From Paludisphaera mucosa (lineage in GTDB: Bacteria > Planctomycetota > Planctomycetia > Isosphaerales > Isosphaeraceae): DNA of 64,000 bases. This document shows, in pieces, positions 35,857-44,491 of the stretch. Numbering within the stretch: the first letter of the stretch is position 1; every line of letters begins with the position of its first letter. The translations under genes and the position numbers were made by a program. The notes below the pieces were generated by a model that searched no databases, had not been told where the DNA came from, and worked only from the letters and a program-made list of their open reading frames with translations. The stretch is from NCBI RefSeq assembly GCF_029589435.1, contig NZ_JARRAG010000002.1, positions 4,216,001 through 4,280,000 on the forward strand. The letters are read 5' to 3'.

Positions 35857-36951
35857 TCAAGGCTTCACCGAGTCGAGCCCCTTCGGCAGGCTCGACAGGA
35901 CCTCGCGGCCGTCCGGCGTGACCAGAACGTCGTCCTCGATCCGGACGCCGCCCCAGTCGGGGAGGTAGATCCCGGGTTCGACGGTCACCACCATGCCCGG
36001 CTCCAGGATCGTCGGCGATTCCCGGCGCAGCCGAGGCCCTTCGTGGACGTCCATGCCGATCCCGTGCCCGAGCCCGTGGTCAAAAAAACGGCCGAACCCC
36101 GCTTGCTCGATGAACGAGCGGGCTTCGGCGTCGACGTCTTGGGCTTTGGCGCCGGGGCGGATCGCCGCGACGGCCCGTTCCTGGGCCGTCAGGACGACGC
36201 GATAGACCTCTTCGAATTTCGGTGTGACGTTACCGGTAACCACCACCCGCGTCAAGTCGCTCTTGTAAGATGATCGGCCGGACGCCCCCCAGTCGATCAG
36301 GACGAAATCGTCGTCGCCGATCCGCGTCCCGGCCGTGGGCCGCGCATGGGGCAGGGCCGCCCGCTTCCCCACCGCCACGATCGTCGGGAAGCTCGTCCCC
36401 GTCGCCCCCAGCGCCCGCATGTGCGATTCGAGCCGGTCGGCCGCGTCCTTCTCGGTCTCGCCGGCCTTCAGCTCGCCCTTCAGCTTCAAGAACGCGTCCT
36501 GGGCGATGGCGACCGCCTCGCGGATCAGGGCGACCTCGTCGGCGTCCTTGATGCTCCGGAGCTTCTCGACGAGGCCCTCGGTCGCGGCGAGGCTCGTCGT
36601 CTTCAGCTCGCCCTTGAGCGACTCCCAGTCGGCGACGCTCAGGTGGGCCGCCTCGAAGCCCAGAGAACTCAGGCCCAGGCCGGCGACGACGTGGGCGACG
36701 GCCTGGTTCATGGTCTGGACGCTGGGCCGGATGTAGGCCTCGAGCCCCGGGCACTCCTGTTCGAGCTGGGTCGTGAACCGGCCGTCGGAGAGGATCAGGT
36801 CGCGGTCGCGGCCCACCAGCAGGGAGGAGGAGTCGCCGGTGAAGCCCGTCAGGTAGGCGACGTTGGTCGGGTCGACCACGAGCAGGGCGGCGAGGTCCTT
36901 GGCGGCCAGCTCGGCCCGCAGCGCTTCGCGACGGCGCAAGATCCGATCCAT
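35857..36951 (-). CDS. M24-family Xaa-Pro peptidase
   Basis: The 364-residue protein has the creatinase N-terminal domain (LLVVDPTNVAYLTGFTGDSS) and the pita-bread catalytic domain. All five metal ligands are visible: Asp in VLIDWGA, Asp in YKSDLTRVV, His in GLGHGIGMDVHEGPRL, Glu in VTVEPGIYLPDWGG and Glu in RIEDDVLVT. It cleaves N-terminal residues before proline in the cytoplasm using two Mn or Co ions. The start at 36951 begins at MDRILRRREAL. Located immediately upstream of accB-accC. Confidence 0.9.
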   Translation of the reverse strand: MDRILRRREALRAELAAKDLAALLVVDPTNVAYLTGFTGDSSSLLVGRDRDLILSDGRFTTQLEQECPGLEAYIRPSVQTMNQAVAHVVAGLGLSSLGFEAAHLSVADWESLKGELKTTSLAATEGLVEKLRSIKDADEVALIREAVAIAQDAFLKLKGELKAGETEKDAADRLESHMRALGATGTSFPTIVAVGKRAALPHARPTAGTRIGDDDFVLIDWGASGRSSYKSDLTRVVVTGNVTPKFEEVYRVVLTAQERAVAAIRPGAKAQDVDAEARSFIEQAGFGRFFDHGLGHGIGMDVHEGPRLRRESPTILEPGMVVTVEPGIYLPDWGGVRIEDDVLVTPDGREVLSSLPKGLDSVKP

Positions 36952-37124
36952 GGGGGGCTCCGGGGGTCCAGCAACGGGGGAAGTCGGGGGGATCGGCCAA
37001 ATCGACGCGGGGGGACCGGCGGGATGGATCCGGGGTCGTCGCATGTTACGTTAGCCGGAACCGGCGCCGCCGCAAAGGGGTGGCGGACCGCTCGCCGGCC
37101 TTCCCTCCCGCACCACGAGTCCCC

Positions 37125-37793
37125 ATGATGACCACCCGCAAGTCGACGCTCCTGGCCGCCGCGGCCCTCGCGACGCTGGCCCTCGGCCCCCTCGCCCGCG
37201 CCGGCGACGACCAGGCGAAGCCGATCTTCGACGGCTCCTCGCCCAAGGGCTGGATCCTGACCGACGGCAAGCCCCTGCCGCGCGACTTCGTCCAGAAGGA
37301 CGGCCTCAACCCGCACGGCACCGGCAGCTACATCGTCGTGTACGAGAAGAAGCTCGGCGACTTCGTCGCGGACTTCGACTACAAGCTCAGCAAGGGCTGC
37401 AACTCGGGCGTCTTCATCCGCGTCAACGACCTGAAGGACCCGGTCTACACGGGCATCGAGATCGCGCTCGACGACACCACCGGCCAGGGCTACCACGACC
37501 CGGGCGCGTTCTACGACCTGGTCAAGCCGAAGTCCAACGCCCAGAAGCCGGCCGGCGAGTGGAACCACATGACGGTCACCGCCAAGGGCCCCAAGATCGC
37601 CGTCGCGATCAACGGGACCGAGGTCTCGAAGATCGACCTCGACCAGTGGACCGAGCCCGGCAAGCGCCCGGACGGCTCGAACCACAAGTTCGAGAAGGTG
37701 GCCATCGGCAAGCTCGACCACGCCGGCTACTTCGGCTTCCAGGACCACGGCCAGGACTGCTGGTTCAAGAACGTCACGCTCAAGACGCCCTGA
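37125..37793 (+). CDS. secreted DUF1080 (3-keto-disaccharide hydrolase-like) protein
   Basis: The 222-residue protein has a signal peptide (STLLAAAALATLALGPLARAG) and a DUF1080 jelly-roll: KPIFDGSSPKGWILTDG, DFVADFDYKLSKGCNSGVFIR, TGIEIALDD, EWNHMTVTAKG and GYFGFQDHGQDCWFKNV, the closing signature. DUF1080 proteins in Planctomycetes are carbohydrate-binding or hydrolytic, some acting on 3-keto-glycosides; activity here is inferred only. ATG 37125 or 37128 are equivalent. It ends 8 bp before a strong hairpin. Confidence 0.88.
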   Translation: MMTTRKSTLLAAAALATLALGPLARAGDDQAKPIFDGSSPKGWILTDGKPLPRDFVQKDGLNPHGTGSYIVVYEKKLGDFVADFDYKLSKGCNSGVFIRVNDLKDPVYTGIEIALDDTTGQGYHDPGAFYDLVKPKSNAQKPAGEWNHMTVTAKGPKIAVAINGTEVSKIDLDQWTEPGKRPDGSNHKFEKVAIGKLDHAGYFGFQDHGQDCWFKNVTLKTP

Positions 37794-37801
37794 GCGCCGC
37801 T

Positions 37802-37836
37802 GGCCGACCCCGCGCCCGCCGGGCGCGGGGTCGGCC
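37802..37836. terminator. bidirectional hairpin terminator
   Basis: A perfect 16-bp inverted repeat (left arm GGCCGACCCCGCGCCC, 3-base loop, complementary right arm) lies between the convergent DUF1080 and fabF genes. The sequence after it on the plus strand is CGGATTTCTC, a weak T run. The position and stability fit a shared terminator for both genes. Confidence 0.75.
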
Positions 37837-37844
37837 CGGATTTC

Positions 37845-39110
37845 TCAGCCCCGCCGCGAGGGCTCGTAGCGGCCGATGAGGAGGCTGGCGTTGTGGCCGC
37901 CGAAGCCGAAGCTGTTGGACATGACGTGGTCCACCCTGGCTTCGCGGGCGACGTTGGGGATGTAGTCGAGGTCGCAGCCCTCGCCGGGCTCGTCGAGGTT
38001 GATCGTGGGGGGGAGGACGCCGGTGTGGATCGCCAGGGTCGAGGCGATCAGCTCGACGCCGCCGGAGGCCCCCAGCAGGTGGCCGAGCTGGCTCTTGGTG
38101 CTGGAGATCTGCAGCTTGCTCGCGTAGGGGCCGAACACCGTCTTCATGGCCACGGTCTCGGCCAGGTCGCCGAGCGGGGTGCTGGTGCCGTGGGCGTTGA
38201 TGTAGTCGACGGCGTCGAGCGGGGTGCGGGCGTCGGCCAGGCAGCGCTTCATGGCGCGGGCGGCACCGCGGCCCTGCTCGTCGGGGGCCGTGATGTGGTA
38301 GCCGTCGCCGGCGGTGCCGTAGCCGAGCAGCTCGGCGTAGATCCGGGCGCCGCGGCCGCGGGCGATCTCCTCGGCCTCCAAAATCAGGATCCCGGCGCCC
38401 TCGCCCATGACGAAGCCGTCGCGGTCGCGGTCGAAGGGGCGGCTGGCGCGGGTGGGGTCGTCGTTGCGCATCGACAGGGCCCGCATGGAGGCGAAGCCGC
38501 CCAGGCCCATGTGGGTGATGGCGGTCTCGCTGCCGCCGGTGATCATCACGTCGGCGTCGCCGCAGCGGATCAGGTTCATGGCGTCGCCGATGGCGTTCGA
38601 GGCCGACGCGCAGGCCGTGGCGATGGCCGAGATCGGCCCCCGCAGGCCCCAGCGGATCGAGACCTGGCCGCTGCCGGCGTTGACCATCAGCTTGGGGATG
38701 GTGAAGGGGCTGATCCGCGAGGGGCCCTTCTGCATCATGATCGTGTGCTGGGACTCGAACTCGTTGAGCCCGCCGATGCCCGAGCCGATCATCACCCCGC
38801 AGTTCTCGGGCGGGAGGGTCGAGAAGTCGATCCCCGAGTCGGCCACCGCCGACTCCGAGGCCGCCAGCGCGAACTGCGCGAAGCGGTCCAGGTGGCGGGC
38901 CTCCTTGACCCCGAACCGCGCCGGGCCGTCCCAGTCGCGGACCTGGCCGCCGAAGTGGACCTTGAACTCGGTCGTGTCGAAGAGGGTCAGCTCGCCGATC
39001 CCGCTGCGGCCGGCGCAGAGCGCCTCCCAGAACGGGTCCAGGGCCTCACCCAGCGCCGTGACCACCCCCATGCCGGTGATGACGACGCGTCGCGACTCTC
39101 CCATAATCAT
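37845..39110 (-). CDS. fabF: beta-ketoacyl-ACP synthase II
   Basis: The 421-residue condensing enzyme shows RRVVITGMGVVTALG at the N-terminus, the catalytic cysteine in ATACASASNAIG, and the two catalytic histidines in NAHGTSTPLGDLAE and GHLLGASGGVE, with SNSFGFGGHNASL near the end. It elongates acyl-ACP with malonyl-ACP in the cytoplasm. It follows acpP by about 120 bp. Start could be 39110 or 39104. Confidence 0.97.
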   Translation of the reverse strand: MIMGESRRVVITGMGVVTALGEALDPFWEALCAGRSGIGELTLFDTTEFKVHFGGQVRDWDGPARFGVKEARHLDRFAQFALAASESAVADSGIDFSTLPPENCGVMIGSGIGGLNEFESQHTIMMQKGPSRISPFTIPKLMVNAGSGQVSIRWGLRGPISAIATACASASNAIGDAMNLIRCGDADVMITGGSETAITHMGLGGFASMRALSMRNDDPTRASRPFDRDRDGFVMGEGAGILILEAEEIARGRGARIYAELLGYGTAGDGYHITAPDEQGRGAARAMKRCLADARTPLDAVDYINAHGTSTPLGDLAETVAMKTVFGPYASKLQISSTKSQLGHLLGASGGVELIASTLAIHTGVLPPTINLDEPGEGCDLDYIPNVAREARVDHVMSNSFGFGGHNASLLIGRYEPSRRG

Positions 39111-39233
39111 CTCGTCTCGGGGATGGCTAGGCGTTAGGGACGGACGGATCCGGCGATCGATCGACGGGTCCCGCCGACGCGCGCGGCGGCGCGGCCCGGC
39201 GCGATCGCGGCCGCGCGGACCGGGGCCGCGGGC

Positions 39234-39473
39234 TCACTTGGCGTGCGCGTGCTGCTCGATGTAATCGATCGCCTGCCCCACCGTCTGGATCTTCTCGGCC
39301 TCGTCGTCGGGGATGGTGATGTCGAACTCTTCCTCGAATTCCATGACCAGCTCGACGGTGTCCAGCGAGTCGGCGCCGAGGTCGTTCACGAACGACGTCT
39401 CCTTGCTGACCTGATCCTTCGACACACCCATCTGTTCGCTGACGATTTCGATCACGCGCTCTTCCACGGACAC
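39234..39473 (-). CDS. acpP: acyl carrier protein
   Basis: A 79-residue ACP whose start is the GTG at 39473, set by a strong AGGAGG seven bases before it; an in-frame upstream extension of about 130 codons is not credible. The four-helix protein contains [17 protein letters not shown], with the serine that takes the 4'-phosphopantetheine, and [13 protein letters not shown]. It carries growing acyl chains between fabG, fabF and other enzymes. The alternative-start GTG explains why it is easily mis-called. Confidence 0.95.
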   Translation of the reverse strand: MSVEERVIEIVSEQMGVSKDQVSKETSFVNDLGADSLDTVELVMEFEEEFDITIPDDEAEKIQTVGQAIDYIEQHAHAK

Positions 39474-39927
39474 GGGCGGACCTCCTGGTTCGGGGACGAT
39501 TCGAGTATTCGAACCTGCCGGTCCATCGCCCGCGCCGGGGCGCGAGCCGTGGGGCCGCAGGTGTCGGGATTCGGGAGACGTTCGGGAGTTTCCCCGCTTC
39601 CCCGCAGGGGGGCGAGGCACGAGGCGGGAGCCCGCCGGTCGGGGACGGGGCGTACACCCCATCCGGCTCCGGCGGCCGTCGGCGACGGGAAGCGGTTCCT
39701 CCCTGGGTCGGGGACGCACGGGGGGCCCCGTTCTTCCTGGGGCGCGGCCGCCGCGTTCCGGATCCGTCATCGATCGAGTCAAAATAGCATGGCCTGGGGG
39801 CCTTGTCCATCCAACCGGCCCGCGAGCGATCGCGAGATCCCGCGCCGGCCGCACGACCCTCACCAGGCTAACCAACCCAATCGGTCGTTGGCCATGGTTT
39901 CTGGAGCGATTTTCGCCGCCGCCGCGC
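39474..39927. other. intergenic region between fabG and acpP
   Basis: About 450 bp without a supportable ORF, high in GC with several short Pro/Arg-type spurious frames. It is longer than usual for a fabG-acpP operon, so acpP probably has its own promoter here, but no clear consensus boxes were found. Confidence 0.4.
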
Positions 39928-40707
39928 TCAGACGGTCATCCCGCCGTCGACCGCCACGACCTGGCCCGTCACGTAGCTGGTCGCCGGCCCGCTGAAGAAC
40001 GCGACCATCTCGGCGATGTCCTCGGGGGCTCCCAGCCGCTTGAGCGGGATCCGGTCCTTGACCTCGGCCTTGATCTTGTCGGGCAGGACGTCGGTCATGT
40101 CGGTGGTGATGAAGCCGGGCGCGACCACGTTGACGGTGATCCCCCGCGAGGCCAGCTCGCGGGCGATGGTCTGGCTGAAGCCGATCACGCCGGCCTTGCT
40201 CGCCGAGTAGTTCGCCTGGCCCGGGTTGCCGCGGATGCCCGACACGCTGCTGATGTTGACGATCCGGCCGTACCGGCCCCGCATCATCACCGCGCCGACG
40301 GCGCGGCACCACAGGAACGTCCCCTTGAGGTTGACGTCGATCACCTGGTCCCAGGCGTCGTCCTCCATGCGGAGCATGAGGCCGTCCTTGGTCACGCCGG
40401 CGTTGTTCACCAGGACCTGGATCTTCTGGTATTTCGACTCGACGTCGTCGACGACCCGCTTGACGTCCTCGGCCGAGGCCACGTCGGCGGCATAGCCCTC
40501 GGCCTCGCCCCCGGCGGCCCGGATGGCCTCCAGCGTCGTTTGCAGCCCTTCGAGCGTCCGGGCGACCCCGACCACCCGCGCGCCGCAGGCCGCCAGCTTC
40601 ACCGCCACGGCGCGGCCGATGCCCCGCGAGGCCCCCGTCACCAGGGCCGTCTGCCCCTTCAGGTCCACGAGACAGCCCGTCTTCGGCGAGCCCGCTTCTT
40701 CGGCCAT
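39928..40707 (-). CDS. fabG: 3-oxoacyl-ACP reductase
   Basis: The 259-residue short-chain dehydrogenase has [12 protein letters not shown] (cofactor loop), [15 protein letters not shown], the catalytic Ser/Tyr/Lys set ([21 protein letters not shown]) and [11 protein letters not shown]. It reduces 3-ketoacyl-ACP with NADPH. The start at 40707 ([11 protein letters not shown]) replaces a long in-frame upstream extension with no family support. First gene of the fabG-acpP-fabF block. Confidence 0.94.
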   Translation of the reverse strand: MAEEAGSPKTGCLVDLKGQTALVTGASRGIGRAVAVKLAACGARVVGVARTLEGLQTTLEAIRAAGGEAEGYAADVASAEDVKRVVDDVESKYQKIQVLVNNAGVTKDGLMLRMEDDAWDQVIDVNLKGTFLWCRAVGAVMMRGRYGRIVNISSVSGIRGNPGQANYSASKAGVIGFSQTIARELASRGITVNVVAPGFITTDMTDVLPDKIKAEVKDRIPLKRLGAPEDIAEMVAFFSGPATSYVTGQVVAVDGGMTV

Positions 40708-41052
40708 GGCGCGATAGTCCTGCCAGCTAGGGTGTCGGCGTCCGCGAGGCGCGGGCCGGCGCGGCGACGCCCGTCCGCGTCGAGCGTCCGATCGTCCCGC
40801 CGGCCTCCCGTCGCCGGGATTCGCCCCGGTTATAATCCCGCCCCGAGATCCCCGGCAACCCCAAACGGGACCTGGGGGCGGGGCCGACGTACCACGGGTT
40901 TGCATCGTCGGGGAACCGCCGGAAGGATCCGGCGCCGAGGTCTCGCGGCCGGCGGTCGTTCGGAGCGCCTCCGAATGGCTATCGAGGAGCCCGCCCACCC
41001 CCCCCCGAGTCTTTCGGGCCCGGCCGCGGCGGTTGACACGGGGATCGGGCGA
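40708..41052. other. gap upstream of fabG with a TATAAT on the plus strand
   Basis: About 345 bp without a supportable gene. TATAAT at 40831-40836 reads on the plus strand and is followed by inverted GC-rich repeats (around 40840-40930) that could fold. There is no ORF after it for 200 bp. It could be a promoter for a small RNA or chance; I cannot identify a known riboswitch or RNA. Confidence 0.3.
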
Positions 41053-41214
41053 TCAATTAGTCGCCCTGATCCACCTCGTGACCGTCCGCCGGCCCCGGGC
41101 ATGGATCCCGCCGAGGAGTAGGAGGGCAAGCCGGGGCGCGGATCGACGATCCAGGGGCCTGGCCAGTTGCGTGATGTACTGGCACGGGGTGGGGAGCGGA
41201 TGCGAGGATGTCAT
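41053..41214 (-). pseudogene. 5' fragment of the same transposase type (third copy)
   Basis: On the minus strand ATG 41214 starts 53 codons ending at TGA 41053. The fragment reads MTSSHPLPTPCQYITQLARP, then LDRRSAPRLALLLLGGIHAR, then GRRTVTRWIRATN. It is clearly related to the transposase starts of units A and B (SSHPTLVPCQWFARLAGPLDRRSAPRLTLL in two pieces) but diverged, and it retains the GRRTVTRW part missing from both. The rest of the gene is absent. It stands about 100 bp upstream of and divergent to a small hypothetical gene, as in the other two copies. Confidence 0.7.
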
Positions 41215-41315
41215 CGCGTGCCGGCTCCGTTCGGTTTCTCAGGCAGTGTGGTGACCGCCATCATCCCGGCGGGGCCGGATCCCGTCCATGAACCGCTTAA
41301 CAGGCGGGAGTACGC

Positions 41316-41744
41316 ATGCCGAAGGAATTGCTTCGCATCGCTGCTGACATCCGATGGCTCCGAACCGTCATTCAGCCTGGCCAAGCCGGGCTGGCGACCG
41401 AGTTATTCTTCGAGGTCGCTGGCCGGCCCTTCTCGCTCACCCTTGACACCGTGCCCGAAAAGGCCTTCCTGCACACGCTCGCCCACACCCGCTGCCTAGC
41501 GGTTCTCCAGATTTCGTCCGTGGAACGCGGCTGGGTCGAGGCGGGTCGATTTGAGATCCGGATCAATGACGACGATGATGGCGCCGAGGCCAATGCGATG
41601 GCGGACCAGGTCGAATGGGGTCCGGCCGACCCCGGCCAGTTTCGCACCGTAGCCGGAGTCGATAGAACCGACAACCGCTCTTGGGGCTCGCGGGTCGTGG
41701 TGCGTCGGACGAGCCTGCATATCGACGATCCTCGTCTTTCATAG
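41316..41744 (+). CDS. hypothetical protein beside a transposase fragment (142 aa)
   Basis: The 142-residue protein (MPKELLRIAADIRWLRTVIQ) has GGGAG upstream. It is alpha/beta-like with an N-terminal helix, FFEVAGRPFSLTLD, CLAVLQISSVERGW and an acidic NDDDDGAEANAMAD stretch. It is not recognised. It lies in the position relative to a transposase 5' end that the small passenger ORFs occupy in units A and B. Its stop codon ends on the first base of a palindromic mini-element. Confidence 0.65.
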   Translation: MPKELLRIAADIRWLRTVIQPGQAGLATELFFEVAGRPFSLTLDTVPEKAFLHTLAHTRCLAVLQISSVERGWVEAGRFEIRINDDDDGAEANAMADQVEWGPADPGQFRTVAGVDRTDNRSWGSRVVVRRTSLHIDDPRLS

Positions 41745-41845
41745 AGGCCCGGACAAAACCCCATCCAACTCACCGAAGCGGTTGCAAAATCCCCTGGGTT
41801 TTCGATGCGCTACCGCCCACATGAGTGGAGTGTTGTCCGGGCCTC
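41744..41845. repeat. palindromic mini-element with 13-bp inverted ends
   Basis: GAGGCCCGGACAA at 41744-41756 and its exact complement TTGTCCGGGCCTC at 41833-41845 enclose 76 bp that have further imperfect inverted symmetry (CCAACTCA and TGAGTGG). The whole could form a long hairpin. It looks like a small non-autonomous element or the remains of the two ends of an IS. No duplication of flanking bases is evident. Confidence 0.55.
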
Positions 41846-41980
41846 ATAGCCGCAGCCTCCACATTACAGGGGAGCTACCGGCCCATGGCGCAATCCTCAT
41901 ACTACAGGGGGTTTTGTCAGAGCTTGTCAGCAGACTGCCATTCGCGTGCGTCACATAGACCCGAACCTCCGAGACGAGCC

Positions 41981-42331
41981 ATGACGAACGCCTTCGGCCA
42001 CCGCAGCGTATCCAACAATCTCATCATTATAGACTCTCACATAGATAGCAATCCAGATAGCGGCTACGTGTCAGGCACGATGACACCCGAGGATGCAGCA
42101 CCGTTCGCAGGAGATGGCGGATGGGCATACGAACATGACCCCCCCATGATGCAATTGATGTGAAAAAGCACATTGAGTGGATACGGACCGCATGGCAGCG
42201 AGGGGGAATTCGCAACTCCCCACCCTATCGATCCATCAACAATATCTGGCGCAATCCCTGTGGGGCCCGGCGAGAAACTGCTCCCAGATGGATTTATAGC
42301 TAATCCAGGCTACAAAGGCCCAAGACGATGA
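41981..42331 (+). pseudogene. broken small gene with protein-like sequence in two frames
   Basis: From ATG 41981 the frame reads a protein-like SGYVSGTMTPEDAAPF and GGWAYEHDPP, then a stop at 42161. Skipping one base in the run of seven C at 42139-42145 gives HDAIDVKKHIEWIRTAWQRG and on to INNIWRNP. The original frame resumes with GPGEKLLPDGFIANPGYKGP and TGA at 42329-42331. The most economical reading is one gene with a lost C and a second slip. Low GC. The C-terminal GFIANPGY motif recurs in the ORF at 42726. Its stop overlaps the next ATG (ATGA). Function unknown. Confidence 0.45.
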
Positions 42332-42729
42332 GCGTACACAAGATGTATATCGTCGATAGCAATGGAGTTTTGTTCAATTGTTCGGTGTCGTCCTCTGATT
42401 CACCTCCGTGGTCTCTGGAGTTTGAGAATGATGTCTTAGGTCGAATTGCCTTGGCCGGGCCGGATCTCTTCGAATGTCTTTGCCAACTGCGACATTGGTT
42501 AGCCTCCAAAGATTTTCGAATTCTTGTTAATGGGGCACGCATTGACGCTTGGCCTTCGAGCATGGCTCGCCAGATGGGAGGAGCGAGAAAGCTCTACGTG
42601 ACAAGAATAGGATCGAGAGCAGTATTCGAAGATCTCGTTCCCATTTTTGGCGAAACGACCGCTGATAAGCTTGGAACCGTTAAAGAGCAAGCCGATTATC
42701 ATAAACAATGGCTGGAGAGTTTATCATGA
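42328..42729 (+). CDS. hypothetical protein, coupled to both neighbours (133 aa)
   Basis: The 133-residue, low-GC protein (MSVHKMYIVDSNGVLFNCSV) is alpha/beta-like, with KLYVTRIGSRAVFEDLVPIF near the C-terminus. Its ATG overlaps the preceding stop and its own stop overlaps the next ATG, both as ATGA, so three small ORFs are translationally coupled. I do not recognise the family. Short, low-GC, coupled ORFs of this sort are often immunity or toxin-related proteins; here that is only a suggestion. Confidence 0.65.
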   Translation: MSVHKMYIVDSNGVLFNCSVSSSDSPPWSLEFENDVLGRIALAGPDLFECLCQLRHWLASKDFRILVNGARIDAWPSSMARQMGGARKLYVTRIGSRAVFEDLVPIFGETTADKLGTVKEQADYHKQWLESLS

Positions 42730-42945
42730 ACGAAACGCCTATTGCGCCATCGGACGAGGCAATCAAGGAAGCAAAAGAGATTCCCGAATGGCTGGGTTGA
42801 TCAAATTGATGCGAAATACAATCGCAAAGATTATTTCCCACCCGAGGCGATTATTGGTGCCTGGAAAGTCGACGATCGCGGCAACATTGTTGGAGAATTT
42901 ATTTTGAATCCTAATTACAATTCAATTAAAATCGACAAACCATAA
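42726..42945 (+). pseudogene. small hypothetical gene with a one-base frameshift
   Basis: ATG 42726 gives NETPIAPSDEAIKEAKEIPEWLG and a stop at 42798-42800, while the +1 frame from about 42790 reads NGWVDQIDAKYNRKDYFPPE and on to GAWKVDDRGNIVGEFILNPN and a stop at 42945. One extra base near CCCGAATGG joins them into a 70-residue protein. The C-terminal GEFILNPNY resembles GFIANPGY of the upstream broken gene, so the two are probably paralogues. Either a real lesion or a sequencing error. Function unknown. Confidence 0.5.
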
Positions 42946-42968
42946 TATTGCGTTGTGGGTCGTCTGCC

Positions 42969-42988
42969 AGGGCCTGTTGACTGTCCGG
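42969..42988 (+). repeat. IS5-type left end, copy 1
   Basis: AGGGCCTGTTGACTGTCCGG, identical to the left end of the intact IS5-family element at 45137. The following 20 bp resemble that element too, up to the TA at 43009-43010 where an IS630 element starts. Confidence 0.75.
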
Positions 42989-43010
42989 AGTCTGATCGAG
43001 TAAGGGTTTA

Positions 43011-44124
43011 CTGAGTCCACTCGGCGAACTGAACAGGGGTTCCGACTGGGACGTACCATAGGTATGAGACCCATAGGCACCCCTGAAGAACTCGAACGCC
43101 GTCGTCGTCGGGCCGTGGAACTGGTCAAGCGCGGCGAGTCCCCCGCCGAGGTCGCCTACTTCCTCGGCTGCGGGCGATCTTCGGTCTGCACCCGGCTGAA
43201 GGCCGCTCGAACGGCCTCCGAGGCCGTCGCCGCCCGGCCGCATCCCGGCCCGACGCCCCGGCTCTCGGACGAGCGGGTCAAGGAACTCGAAGGGCTCCTG
43301 CTCCAGCGGGCCGGGGCTCACGGCTGGCATAACGACCCTGGAGCGCCCGCCGGGTCGCCGAGTTGATCGAGCGGCGTTTCCAGGTCCACTTCCACCCCGA
43401 GCACGTCCGCAAGATCCTCCGACGGCGGCTGAAGTGGAGCAGTCAGAAGCCGCAGTTGAAGGCCAAGCAACGCGACGAAGAGGCGATCGCCCGCTGAAGG
43501 GGTCAGGAACTGCCCCGGGTCGTCGAGGAGCCCCGACGCCGCCGGGCCCACCTGGCGTTCCTCGACGAATCGGGCTTCCAACTCACGCCGACGGTTCGCC
43601 GCACCTACGCCCCCAGGGGCCGCACGCCCGTCCAGAAGGCCTGACATCGCAAGGGGAAGGTCTCGGCGATCAGAGCCGTGACCATCAGCCCCATGCGGAG
43701 CCGGCCCAACCTCTACTTCCGGCTGTTCTCCGACGAGGCCAACGCCCGCGCCGAAGACGTCGTCTCGTTCCTGGCCCAACTTCGCGCCGAGATCCGCGGG
43801 CCGATGACCATCCTGTGGGATCGGAGCCGGATCCACGGCCGCTCGCGTCTCGTGAAGGCCTACCTGTCGAAGCATCCGGAGATCGTCGCTGAAGACTTCC
43901 CCGGCTACGCCCCCGAAGCCAACCCCGACGAAGGCGTCTGGGGCTGGACCAGATACCATCGCCTGCCGAACTACGCCCCCGACGGGACGAGGGGACTCCG
44001 ATGCCGTCTGGCGGCGGAATTCGCGGGCCTGCGTCGCCGGCCCGATCTCCTGGCCTCGTTCATCCGCCACGCCGAGATCCCGCCACGCTTGTGAGCATTG
44101 TCCCGTTGGCCACGCTGGACTCAG
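43011..44124 (+). mobile_element. IS630-family element inserted into an IS5-type end
   Basis: Perfect inverted ends CTGAGTCCA (43011-43019) and TGGACTCAG (44116-44124) are flanked on both sides by TA (43009-43010 and 44125-44126), the TA target duplication expected for the IS630 group. The element contains one inactivated transposase gene. It sits within the sequence following IS5-type end copy 1, so it is a nested insertion. Confidence 0.8.
43064..44094 (+). pseudogene. IS630-family transposase, inactivated
   Basis: The N-terminal helix-turn-helix (ELVKRGESPAEVAYFLGCG) starts at ATG 43064. The frame shifts near 43335 and continues as RVAELIERRFQVHFHPEHVRK. DDE residues are visible: Asp in AFLDESGFQL, Asp in ILWDRSRIHG and Glu in YAPEANPDEGVWGW. 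Two TGA stops at 43495-43497 and 43642-43644 fall where a Trp codon fits the family, so both look like G-to-A changes of TGG. The gene cannot make active transposase. Confidence 0.85.
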
Positions 44125-44145
44125 TAGTTTCCGGATCCAGGAGAT

Positions 44146-44448
44146 CTAGAATCGACACAGACCCCAAAACTGCAAACGATCTGATTCATCAAAAATTAGA
44201 CATTCCCCCGGAAGCCAGTCATAATAAGCTACATATCGAGCGTCGAATACTCCTACGTCCAATTTACTCTCGATGCTAAACGGTTCTTCGACTGGTGCCG
44301 GAGGATCAACGCTGACCATACACCGATAAAGCAAGGGGAAATTGGTGCGGCGACCCACGTCAAGGACATCTATACGACCGAGGTGGCCCCCGTCAGCAAC
44401 GGAAGGACTTTCAGCACCAAGGGCGAATGCGGCATAAGCGGTGTACAC
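44146..44448 (-). CDS. possible small hypothetical protein (100 aa)
   Basis: From GTG 44448 a 100-residue frame reads YTAYAAFALGAESPSV, RIDVLDVGRRTNFPLLY and ends ARYVAYYDWLPGECLIFDES with RLQFWGLCRF before the stop. The C-terminal part looks protein-like, but a plus-strand frame over the same DNA is also open and plausible. No clear ribosome site. Composition is closer to AT-rich than nearby housekeeping genes. Placed between an IS630 element and an IS5-type end, it may be part of the mobile island. Confidence 0.35.
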   Translation of the reverse strand: MYTAYAAFALGAESPSVADGGHLGRIDVLDVGRRTNFPLLYRCMVSVDPPAPVEEPFSIESKLDVGVFDARYVAYYDWLPGECLIFDESDRLQFWGLCRF

Positions 44449-44491
44449 GATTCAACCAACAGCACGTGCTATGTAATATTTTCGTGTCGCT

